A DNA stretch of 7,230 bases from Myxococcales bacterium. GTDB taxonomy: Bacteria > Myxococcota > Polyangia > Fen-1088. A program made the translations under genes and the position numbers. The stretch spans positions 787-8,016 of the forward strand of contig PMJE01000622.1 of assembly GCA_003157315.1 (NCBI GenBank). Reading direction: 5' to 3'. Positions 1 through 6,137 of this stretch are shown piece by piece; the first letter of the stretch is position 1, and each line of letters opens with the position of its first letter. A model generated the notes under the pieces. That model had not been told where the DNA came from. It did no database searches and was given only the letters and a program-made list of their open reading frames with translations.

Positions 1-96
1 CGGACCCGGAACCGGGGCCGGATCCGTGGCCGGTTCCGGAACCGTGTCCGGGACCGGCCCCCGCCGGATCCGGCTACCGGCCACCGGCTCCGGTCC
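1..96. repeat. Degenerate CGGNNC hexamer tract downstream of infA
   Basis: The first 60 bases divide into ten consecutive hexamers. Eight fit CGGNNC and the other two (CGTGGC at 25-30, CGTGTC at 43-48) differ only at the third base. Positions 4 and 5 vary freely (AC, AA, GG, AT, TT, GT, GA, CC). From 61 to 96 the related unit GNNCCG continues with irregular 4- to 7-base spacing. The tract holds a perfect 14-base palindrome at 31-44 and two copies of the short palindrome CGGATCCG. It lies directly after the infA stop codon, so it would be the 3' untranslated region of infA. There is no coding frame, and it is cut by the left window edge. It may act as a folded 3' end or terminator, but its function is unknown. 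Confidence 0.75.
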
Positions 97-312
97 CTAG
101 CCTCGGTATACGACGATTCCGCGCGTCGGATCGTACGGGGTCAACGCTACGGTTACCTTGTCGCCGAGCACGATGCGGATGCGGTGCTTGCGCAGCTTGC
201 CCCCAAGATGGGCGAGGACCTGGTGACCATTCTCCAGCTCGATCTTGAAGTTGCCCGCAGGCAAGACTTCGATCACGCGGCCTTGGAATTCTATGTGCTC
301 TTCGCGACCCAT
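97..312 (-). CDS. infA: Translation initiation factor IF-1
   Basis: IF-1 binds the A site of the 30S ribosomal subunit during initiation and works with IF-2 and IF-3. The 71-residue product has the family's usual length (72 in E. coli) and is one S1-like OB fold. Recognisable family segments are IELENGH (residues 24-30), [10 protein letters not shown] (33-42), [12 protein letters not shown] (44-55) and LTPYDPTRG (57-65). The ATG at 312 is chosen because it gives the canonical N-terminus [11 protein letters not shown]. An in-frame TTG at 354 would add 14 unconserved residues and would itself be the -35 element of the predicted promoter. There is no clear Shine-Dalgarno sequence before the ATG. 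The gene stands alone, divergent from the phospholipase D gene, rather than inside a ribosomal-protein operon. It could be the only copy or one of several; the window cannot tell. Confidence 0.95.
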   Translation of the reverse strand: MGREEHIEFQGRVIEVLPAGNFKIELENGHQVLAHLGGKLRKHRIRIVLGDKVTVALTPYDPTRGIVVYRG

Positions 313-325
313 CGTGGCGGGACAG

Positions 326-354
326 AAGTTACTCGCTCGTCTCCCCCAGGTCAA
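326..354 (-). promoter_or_regulatory. Candidate sigma-70-type promoter of infA
   Basis: Read on the minus strand, TTGACC (349-354) is followed by a 17-base spacer and TAACTT (326-331). The -35 box matches TTGACA at 5 of 6 positions. The -10 box keeps the three most conserved bases (T1, A2, T6) of TATAAT. A start site about 7 bases downstream would fall near 319, leaving only about 7 untranslated bases before the infA ATG, which fits the missing Shine-Dalgarno sequence. The call rests on pattern matching only. Confidence 0.45.
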
Positions 355-398
355 ATCAGGAAAACGCTGAGGGGTTCGATTAGACTGCCTCAGCTACT

Positions 399-1595
399 GT
401 GGCATCTCCTCCTGTCCTCCATTCCTCGCTTGCGTCCGCGCCTGCCGCTAGAGCCGACAGCGCCTTGGCCTACATCGAAGACCTGGACGATCTGACCGCT
501 GGGAATGCCGTGCGCCTTCTGCGCAACGGGGAGGAGGCGTTTCCTGCCTGGCTCGACGCCATCGACGCAGCCTCCACGCGGATATCGATGGAGATGTACA
601 TCTTCGACGATGACCGGATCGGTCGGCGCTTCGCGGATGCCTTGTGTTGCGCAGCCCGGCGCGGCGTCTCGGTGCGCCTGCTGTACGACTTCATCGGGTG
701 CCGTCACGCCTCGCCCAAGTTCTTCGCCAACATGCGACGGGCGGGCGTCTACACGATCACCTACCATCCCTACCGGCTCTGGCGGCCGCGCTTCTGGACC
801 CTCATCCGGCGCAACCACCGCAAGACCCTGGTCTGTGACGGCCAGGTGGCTTTCGTGGGCGGGATCAACGTTGCCGATGCGTGGCTGCCTGTCAGCGACG
901 ACAGAGTTGGCTGGCATGACGTCGCCGTCGAGGTGAAGGGCCCAGCGGTCCAAGCTATCGAGCGAACCTTTCTGCGCACGTGGAACTGGCGGGCCAAACG
1001 ACGCTTCCGCTTCAAACGCAGCCGCGTGCACCGCCCCGCTCCGGCCGGTGAAGTCGCCCTGGCCGTGATCGCCAACCGCGAGCTGGTCGATCGCTTCTCC
1101 ATCCGGCGGGCCTCGCTTCACGCCATCCGGGCCAGCCGCGAACGCGCCTATCTGGTTAGCCCCTACTTCATGCCCGACATTGGCTTCATCAACGGGCTGG
1201 CGCGCGCGGTGGCCCGCGGCGTGGACGTGCGCGTGCTCGTGCCGGTTGCCAGCGACAGCCTCGTGGCCGATTTGGCCTCGCGAGCCAGCTTTGCGCGCCT
1301 GCTAAGGGCTGGCATCCGGCTCTTCCAACACAACCCGGTGGCCCACAGCAAGGCCCTCCTGGTGGACCGCGAGTTCGTGTCCATCGGCAGCTACAACTTC
1401 GACCACCGGTCCCTGGTCTACAATCTGGAACTAGTCGTCAATGTGCTCGATCGCAAATGCAACGAGGCGCTGGCAGCCGCGTTGCAAGAGGACATGGCCG
1501 CCGGGACCGAAATCCGGTGGGAAGACTTCCGCCGGCGCCCCTTGCTTGAGCGCATCCTGGAACGGCTGGCGTATGGGTTACGCCACTGGCTCTAG
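399..1595 (+). CDS. cls: Cardiolipin synthase-type phospholipase D family protein
   Basis: This 398-residue protein carries two phospholipase D catalytic HxKxxxxD motifs: H140, K142, D147 in NHRKTLVCD, and H316, K318, D323 in AHSKALLVD. Each is followed by the usual glycine/asparagine patch (GGIN at 154-157, GSYNFD at 330-335). In this family the two motifs form one active site that transfers a phosphatidyl group, making cardiolipin at the inner membrane. There is no N-terminal pair of membrane helices, so it resembles the ClsB/YbhO type rather than ClsA. A basic stretch near residues 198-211 (KRRFRFKRSR) could aid membrane binding. The start is uncertain: GTG at 399 has no Shine-Dalgarno sequence and similarity begins only near residue 30, so TTG at 465 is an alternative. 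Its TAG stop overlaps the convergent xth stop. Other phosphatidyltransferase or nuclease roles within the superfamily are possible. Confidence 0.88.
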   Translation: MASPPVLHSSLASAPAARADSALAYIEDLDDLTAGNAVRLLRNGEEAFPAWLDAIDAASTRISMEMYIFDDDRIGRRFADALCCAARRGVSVRLLYDFIGCRHASPKFFANMRRAGVYTITYHPYRLWRPRFWTLIRRNHRKTLVCDGQVAFVGGINVADAWLPVSDDRVGWHDVAVEVKGPAVQAIERTFLRTWNWRAKRRFRFKRSRVHRPAPAGEVALAVIANRELVDRFSIRRASLHAIRASRERAYLVSPYFMPDIGFINGLARAVARGVDVRVLVPVASDSLVADLASRASFARLLRAGIRLFQHNPVAHSKALLVDREFVSIGSYNFDHRSLVYNLELVVNVLDRKCNEALAAALQEDMAAGTEIRWEDFRRRPLLERILERLAYGLRHWL

Positions 1596-2362
1596 TCAGC
1601 AAAATCGGCGATCACCGGCGCATGATCCGACGGCGTCTGGCCCTTGCGTGCTTCGCGATCGATGACAACTGATCGACAGCGCGCCGCCAACCCCTGCGTG
1701 CACAGGATGTGGTCGATGCGCAAACCCCGGTTCTTGGGGAAGCTGAGCTGGCGATAGTCCCACCAGGTGTACTGGCCTTCATCAGGATTGATCTGGCGGA
1801 ACACGTCCACCAGGCCCCAGCGCCTCACCTCGGCCAGGGCGGCCCGTTCATCGGGATGGCACATCACCTGGTCGCGCCAGGCTTCCGGGTCGTGCACGTC
1901 CCGATCCTCTGGTGCGACATTGATGTCCCCGCAAAAAGCCAGGGGCGCTCTGGCATCGGCGTGCTCCGCCAGCCAGGTGCGCCAGCGCTGCAGCCAACCT
2001 AGCTTGTAGGTGAACTTGTCGGTCCCCACTGCCTGTCCGTTGGGCACATAGAGACTGCCCACCCGAACCGCGCCCACGCGCACCACGAGGAAGCGAGCCT
2101 GCGCATCCTCGATGCCATCGCCAAAGCCGCGCACGATGTCGTCGACCGGCTGGCGCGCCAGCACGGCCACGCCGTTGTAAGTCTTCTGGCCATGAACCGC
2201 CACGTGATAGCCCAGTGACTCCAGTTCCAGCGCGGGAAAGGCATTGTCCTCGACCTTGGTTTCCTGCAGGCAGAGCACGTCAGGTGCCTGCGCGGCCAGC
2301 CACGCGCGCAGCCGTTCCATGCGCGCGCGAATCGAGTTGACGTTCCAGGTAGCGATCTTCAT
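1592..2362 (-). CDS. xth: Exodeoxyribonuclease III
   Basis: This 256-residue member of the endonuclease/exonuclease/phosphatase superfamily would cleave DNA at abasic sites and trim 3' ends in base-excision repair. The ExoIII signature residues are all present: N7 (TWNVNS), E34 (LQETK), Y105 (YVPNG), D146 and N148 (GDINVAPED), D217 (RIDHIL), and D246/H247 (SDHAPV). The WWDYR segment at 200-204 is typical of the family. The ATG at 2362 gives the canonical N-terminus MKIATWNVNSIRAR. A longer frame to 2602 would run antisense through the start of the neighbouring isomerase gene and adds nothing recognisable. A weak AGG lies about 9 bases upstream. The gene is divergent from the isomerase fusion with a 33-base gap, so its promoter must reach into that coding region. 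It ends tail-to-tail with the phospholipase D gene. Confidence 0.95.
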   Translation of the reverse strand: MKIATWNVNSIRARMERLRAWLAAQAPDVLCLQETKVEDNAFPALELESLGYHVAVHGQKTYNGVAVLARQPVDDIVRGFGDGIEDAQARFLVVRVGAVRVGSLYVPNGQAVGTDKFTYKLGWLQRWRTWLAEHADARAPLAFCGDINVAPEDRDVHDPEAWRDQVMCHPDERAALAEVRRWGLVDVFRQINPDEGQYTWWDYRQLSFPKNRGLRIDHILCTQGLAARCRSVVIDREARKGQTPSDHAPVIADFAD

Positions 2363-2384
2363 GCTCAACCTGGGATAGCAAGAA

Positions 2385-2391
2385 AAGGGAG
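2385..2391 (+). promoter_or_regulatory. Ribosome binding site of the isomerase fusion
   Basis: AAGGGAG lies four bases before the GTG at 2396. It is the clearest Shine-Dalgarno sequence in the window and fixes the GTG as the start of the RpiB domain. The resulting N-terminus, MKIYTGCDHAG, matches the family start. Confidence 0.7.
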
Positions 2392-2395
2392 CACC

Positions 2396-4474
2396 GTGAA
2401 GATCTACACCGGATGTGATCATGCAGGGTTCGCCCTGCGCAACAAGTTGGTCGATCGGATGCGCAACCAGGGCCACGAGGTGGTGGACTTTGGCACCAAC
2501 TCGGAAGCCGCGTGCGACTACCCCGAGTATGCTGCCCTGGTAGCCAGCGCCGTGCGCAGCGATGTGGGCTCGGTGGGGGTGCTGGTGTGTGCCACCGGGC
2601 ACGGCACCGCCATTGCGGCGGGAAAGGTGCGTGGCATTCGTGCCTTTGCCCCCACCAGCGTCGAGGCCGCGCGCCTTTCACGCTTCGACAACAACACCAA
2701 CGTCCTGTGTTTGGGCGGTCGCATCCTGGCGGAAAGCGATGTCTTCGAGATCGTCGACACCTGGCTGTCCACCGGCTTTGCCGGCGGCCGCCATGGTCGC
2801 CGCATCGCCAAGATCGCGGCCATGGAAACCACCGCAGCCCTCAACTTTCTCGTCGAGAGTGAGTACCTACGTTTGGCCGCCAAGGGCATTCCCGCGAGCA
2901 TCTGGGCCAAGGACGCCGCCGCTTTTGCACCTGCTGGCAGTGCGCGTGAGGGCGTCAGCGACAACCTCGGCTGGCTCAACGCCCCCAACGACATGGAAGG
3001 TGAACTGGCCAGTATCGCTGCCTTTGCGGAGCAGGTGCGCAAGGCTGGATTCCGGCGTGCCGTGCTGCTGGGCATGGGGGGTAGCGCGCTTCCCGCCGAG
3101 GTGTTGGCGCGGGTGTTTGGGCCGGCCGCAGGCTGGCTCAACGTGTTTGTGCTCGACTGCACCGATCCAGCGGCAGTGGCTGCGGTCGAGACCTCGATTG
3201 ACCTCGATCGCACCCTGTTCGTGGTTGCTTCCAAGTCCGGCAGCACCCCCGAAGTGTGTGCCCTCGAGCGATATTTCTGGGCCAAACTGCTGCAGCGCTG
3301 GACGGGCAATGCGAGCCAGGCCGGGCAGCACTTCGTGGCCATCACTGATGCCGGGACCGATCTCGACAAGCGAGCCTCGGCCAACCACTACCGTCGCGTG
3401 TTCAACAACCAACCCGACATCAGCAGCCGCTTCTCCGCGCTCGCCAACTTTGGACTGGTCCCGGCGGCGCTCATGGGCATCGACGTCAGCCGCCTGGTGG
3501 CACGCGCCAAGGCGATGGCTGTCGCCTGTCGGGAAGCAATCCCGACGCAGAATCCTGGCGTGAGCTTGGGGACTCTCACGGGTGCGCTGGCCACGATTGG
3601 CCGCGACAAGCTAACCTTGTTTCTCTCGCCTGATCTGGCGCCTCTCGGTGCGTGGATCGAGCAGCTGGGCGCGGGCGCGACTGGCAAGCAAGGACGCGGC
3701 ATCGTTCCTGTGGAGGGCGAGCCCCCAGGCGCACCATCAGTCTACCGTCCCGACCGCCTGTTTGTTGTAATGAGGTTGCGCGGCGGAGCGCCACCTGCCG
3801 CAGCCGAACAACTGGAAGCCATCACCACCGCCGGGCATCCCGTCTATGAGATCGAGTTGGGCGACAAATACGATCTCGGCGCCGAATTCTTTCGCTGGGA
3901 GTTTGCCGCCGCCGTGGCGGCCAGCCTGCTGGAAGTCAATCCCTTTGATGAACCGGAGACGGTCGAGGCCAGACAATCCACGACTCGCCTGCTCGATGGC
4001 TATCGACAGACTGGCCAACTTCCCAACCCGCCGGGCGTGGTGACCCCGGCCGACCCAGTCATCGCCAAGCACCTGGCTGCGGCCAAGCCCGGCGACTATC
4101 TCACGATCGCTGCGCTTTTCCAGCCCACGCCCGAGCGTGATGGTTTGCTGGGCGCCATCCGGACGCTTTGCCGCGACCGACTTCGCCTGGCGACCATCGT
4201 TGGCTACGGGCCGCGCTGCCTGCACATTGCCGGGCAACTCCACAACGGTGGCCCGGGCACCGGCATCTTCCTGCAACTTCACGCCTCGGTGACGGCCGAC
4301 TTGCCGGTTCCCGACGAGCCATTTACCTTCGGCGTCCTGCGCGACGCCCAGGGGTTGGGCGATCTGGAAGCGCTGCAAGCCCGCGGCCGCCGTGTCCTGC
4401 GGGTTGACTGCGGACCTGATCCCGACGCCGGGCTGGCCACCCTACTGGAAACGCTCAGCGCCCTCGGCCAGTAG
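2396..4474 (+). CDS. rpiB-pgi: RpiB-phosphoglucose isomerase fusion with altered active sites
   Basis: One uninterrupted 692-residue frame joins two sugar-phosphate isomerase domains. Residues 1 to about 142 are a full-length ribose-5-phosphate isomerase B: GCDHAG at 6-11, the expected catalytic cysteine C65 in VCATGHG, and phosphate-site arginines R132 and R136. The residue matching the E. coli ring-opening histidine H99 is D98. From about 150 to the end it resembles the PGI half of transaldolase-PGI fusion proteins, including their C-terminal part (GQLHNGGPGTG at 613-623). Phosphate-binding motifs GMGGS (226-230) and SKSGST (279-284) and R345 are present. The usual AESTGK reads AGATGK, so the base glutamate is G427; the lysine of the second PGI signature is R526; GGRFS reads SSRFS. 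An internal ATG at 2822 has no ribosome binding site. Normal PGI or RpiB activity is doubtful; a binding or changed-activity role is possible. tatD follows after 14 bases. Confidence 0.9.
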   Translation: MKIYTGCDHAGFALRNKLVDRMRNQGHEVVDFGTNSEAACDYPEYAALVASAVRSDVGSVGVLVCATGHGTAIAAGKVRGIRAFAPTSVEAARLSRFDNNTNVLCLGGRILAESDVFEIVDTWLSTGFAGGRHGRRIAKIAAMETTAALNFLVESEYLRLAAKGIPASIWAKDAAAFAPAGSAREGVSDNLGWLNAPNDMEGELASIAAFAEQVRKAGFRRAVLLGMGGSALPAEVLARVFGPAAGWLNVFVLDCTDPAAVAAVETSIDLDRTLFVVASKSGSTPEVCALERYFWAKLLQRWTGNASQAGQHFVAITDAGTDLDKRASANHYRRVFNNQPDISSRFSALANFGLVPAALMGIDVSRLVARAKAMAVACREAIPTQNPGVSLGTLTGALATIGRDKLTLFLSPDLAPLGAWIEQLGAGATGKQGRGIVPVEGEPPGAPSVYRPDRLFVVMRLRGGAPPAAAEQLEAITTAGHPVYEIELGDKYDLGAEFFRWEFAAAVAASLLEVNPFDEPETVEARQSTTRLLDGYRQTGQLPNPPGVVTPADPVIAKHLAAAKPGDYLTIAALFQPTPERDGLLGAIRTLCRDRLRLATIVGYGPRCLHIAGQLHNGGPGTGIFLQLHASVTADLPVPDEPFTFGVLRDAQGLGDLEALQARGRRVLRVDCGPDPDAGLATLLETLSALGQ

Positions 4475-4488
4475 CACGCTGCCCGGCC

Positions 4489-5319
4489 ATGGTCCCCATC
4501 ATAGACTCGCACTGCCACCTGGATTTCGACGACTTCGCCCAAGACCTGCCCGCGGTGCTGCAGCGGGCCCGCCAGGCCGGCCTGCAGGCCATGATCTGCA
4601 TCGGTTCAGGTTCGGATTTGGCAACCGCCGAACGAGCCGCCAGCCTGGCCGCGCGCGAGCCGGACATTTTCGCGGCGGTCGGAATCCATCCCCACGATGC
4701 AATCAAGATCGAGGATGACTGGTGGCCGCTGCTCGACAAGCTGGCGCGCAGCCCACGCGTGGTGGGCGTGGGCGAAACCGGACTCGACTACTTCTATCAC
4801 CACTCGCCACGCGCCAAGCAGGCCGAGGTTTTCCGGCGGTTTTTGGCGCTCAGTCGCGCAACCCACCGGCCTTTCATCTGCCACGTGCGCGACGCCCACG
4901 AGGATGCGCTCGCCATATTGCGATCGGAGCCGCTCGCTGAAGCCGGCGGCGTCGTGCATTGCTTTTCGGGCAATTTGGACCATGCGCGCGGCTACCTGGA
5001 TCTCGGGCTTGACTTGTCCTTCTCGGGAATCTTGACCTTCAAGAACACCGACGAGATCCGCCGCGTGGCTGCCTTTGCGCCCTTGCAGTCGATCCTGGTG
5101 GAGACCGACGCACCCTATCTGGCGCCGATGCCCCATCGCGGAAAACGCAACGAGCCCAGCTTCGTGGTGAAGACCTTGGAGGCGCTGGCCCTCGTTCGCG
5201 GAATCGAATTCTCGCAAGCGGCTGAGGCCACCACGGAAAACGCACAAAGGCGGTTCGCGCTGCCGGACATCGCGGCCGCAGCGGGCGGGAACATCCTGGC
5301 ACCGGAGACTCCGAGGTAG
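4489..5319 (+). CDS. tatD: TatD-family metal-dependent DNase
   Basis: This 276-residue protein is a TIM-barrel metal hydrolase of the TatD/YcfH family. The family has metal-dependent DNase activity and is linked to DNA repair and DNA breakdown. All expected metal ligands are visible: H8 and H10 (DSHCHLD), E96 (GVGETGLDYFY), H132 (FICHVRDA), H157 (VVHCFSG) and D207 (VETDAPYLAP). The family motifs GIHPHDA (65-71) and RGKRNEPS (217-224) are also present. Length is slightly above the usual 255-265, the excess being an alanine/glycine-rich C-terminal tail after about residue 258. The ATG at 4489 starts two residues before the conserved IIDSHCH segment. The Shine-Dalgarno sequence is weak, as expected for a gene 14 bases behind the isomerase fusion and probably translated from the same message. 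A hairpin-rich tract starts at the stop codon. Confidence 0.93.
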   Translation: MVPIIDSHCHLDFDDFAQDLPAVLQRARQAGLQAMICIGSGSDLATAERAASLAAREPDIFAAVGIHPHDAIKIEDDWWPLLDKLARSPRVVGVGETGLDYFYHHSPRAKQAEVFRRFLALSRATHRPFICHVRDAHEDALAILRSEPLAEAGGVVHCFSGNLDHARGYLDLGLDLSFSGILTFKNTDEIRRVAAFAPLQSILVETDAPYLAPMPHRGKRNEPSFVVKTLEALALVRGIEFSQAAEATTENAQRRFALPDIAAAAGGNILAPETPR

Positions 5320-5379
5320 GGGACGGAGACGGGGAAGGAGACCGGGACCGTCTCCGCCTCCTTCCCCGCCCCGGCCCCC
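5319..5379 (+). terminator. Purine/pyrimidine tract with two competing hairpins after tatD
   Basis: The last base of the tatD stop begins a purine-rich run of hexamers close to GGRGAC (5319-5342), followed by a pyrimidine-rich half (5349-5379). Two perfect stems are possible. Stem A pairs 5324-5332 with 5348-5356 (9 bp, CGGAGACGG with CCGTCTCCG). Stem B pairs 5330-5340 with 5358-5368 (11 bp, CGGGGAAGGAG with CTCCTTCCCCG). Their arms alternate and overlap by three bases, so full A and full B exclude each other, or slightly shortened versions could form a pseudoknot. There is no T tract, so this is not a classical intrinsic terminator. It sits between tatD and the promoter-like site of the next gene, where a transcript end is expected. 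Confidence 0.55.
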
Positions 5380-5405
5380 TGAATCCCAGACTGTCACGGA
5401 TGCGG

Positions 5406-5434
5406 TTGACCGCTTGGGCGCGGGGACCGATACT
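5406..5434 (+). promoter_or_regulatory. Candidate sigma-70-type promoter of the PilZ-like gene
   Basis: TTGACC (5406-5411), a 17-base spacer and GATACT (5429-5434) match the consensus at 5 of 6 and 4 of 6 positions. The -35 box and spacing equal those of the infA candidate. Transcription would start near 5441, only about 3 bases before the GTG at 5444. The alternative TTG start at 5414 would lie inside the promoter, so the site argues for the GTG. Confidence 0.45.
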
Positions 5435-5443
5435 TGCCTAGCC

Positions 5444-6106
5444 GTGGCAACCAACGATCCATCGCTCCCTCTGGTGCGAATCTACTTGCGCTACCCTGAT
5501 GTGGACGCGTTCGTGCTGCGCTTTGCGCCCAACGTGACCAGGGGCGGTGTCTTCTTGGCCAGCCGCAAACCTCGGCCGGTCGGCGAGGTCGTCCGTTTCG
5601 AGATCTCGCTCGCGCAGGGACCTCCCCTGCTGTGGGGTACCGGACGGGTAACCTGGGTGCGCGAGTTCAATCCCGCGGAGCCACACCGAGCCCATGGGAT
5701 GGGCGTGCAGTTCACTTTCGTGGACCCCGAGTGCCGATCACTTCTCGATCGCCTGCTGGCGGCAAAGAGCGCCGCCCGACCTACGCCGGTCAGCGGCGTG
5801 CCCATCATCGTGCCCCGGCAGCCCAGCGGAGCATCGGCCGCTGTGCGCGAGTCAGCTGCCTCACCCAGCCCAGATGACCGCGACGAATGGGCGGACGACG
5901 CATCGGTGCGACGGGCATCGGATCGCGCCCGCATGCTGGCAGGCGGAGCCGACGAGCTGGAATCCCTTCTGCAACGCGCGCCCGATGAGCCCACGACGCT
6001 GGAGCAAGCCCTGGCCGAGCTGCCCCGCATGCTGTCGAACCGGCGCACGACCGCGGCCATGAGCACGGTGGACGACAAGAGTGGGAGCAAAGACGGAGCT
6101 ACCTAG
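5444..6106 (+). CDS. PilZ-like domain protein of the myxobacterial TIGR02266 type
   Basis: The 220-residue product has a PilZ-like N-terminal domain (about residues 10-110) followed by a Pro/Ala/Ser-rich linker and a charged, probably helical region (about 155-200). The pattern R-x-x-x-R (R12, R16), then NVTRGGVFL (30-38) and HGMGVQF (84-90), matches the PilZ-related paralogous family known from Myxococcus xanthus. True PilZ domains bind cyclic di-GMP through RxxxR and (D/N)xSxxG. Here the second motif is NxTxxG, so binding is uncertain. There is no signal peptide or membrane segment, so the protein is probably cytoplasmic. The GTG at 5444 is preferred because the in-frame TTG at 5414 falls inside a promoter-like site; GTG at 5474 is also possible. 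None has a good Shine-Dalgarno sequence. It is probably a single-gene unit, convergent with murJ. Its pathway cannot be inferred from the neighbours. Confidence 0.8.
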   Translation: MATNDPSLPLVRIYLRYPDVDAFVLRFAPNVTRGGVFLASRKPRPVGEVVRFEISLAQGPPLLWGTGRVTWVREFNPAEPHRAHGMGVQFTFVDPECRSLLDRLLAAKSAARPTPVSGVPIIVPRQPSGASAAVRESAASPSPDDRDEWADDASVRRASDRARMLAGGADELESLLQRAPDEPTTLEQALAELPRMLSNRRTTAAMSTVDDKSGSKDGAT

Positions 6107-6137
6107 CAAACCAGCATATTGTGAACCGTGGATCGAA

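Noticed and set aside
1..96. A CRISPR array or a coding tandem repeat.
   Set aside because: The units are 6 bases with no spacers, and no open frame crosses the tract.
313..354. A 14-residue extension of IF-1 from a TTG.
   Set aside because: The extra residues are not conserved in IF-1 and the region overlaps the predicted promoter.
390..1121. A 243-codon open frame on the minus strand.
   Set aside because: It is the antisense shadow of the phospholipase D gene, has no recognisable domain, and its opposite strand carries a clear HKD motif.
2363..2602. An 80-residue N-terminal extension of exodeoxyribonuclease III.
   Set aside because: It is antisense to the conserved start of the RpiB domain, and the family begins at MKIATWNVNS.
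2518..3563. Long open frames on the minus strand (2518-3384) and in another plus frame (2562-3563).
   Set aside because: Both are composition-driven shadows inside the isomerase fusion: Ser/Arg/Pro-rich translations with no family features.
2822..4474. A separate pgi gene starting at the internal ATG at 2822.
   Set aside because: The frame is continuous with RpiB, there is no stop between the domains and no Shine-Dalgarno sequence before this ATG. A single fusion is the simpler reading, though internal initiation is not excluded.
4606..5454. A 282-codon open frame on the minus strand.
   Set aside because: It is antisense to tatD, which has every catalytic ligand, and it shows no domain of its own.
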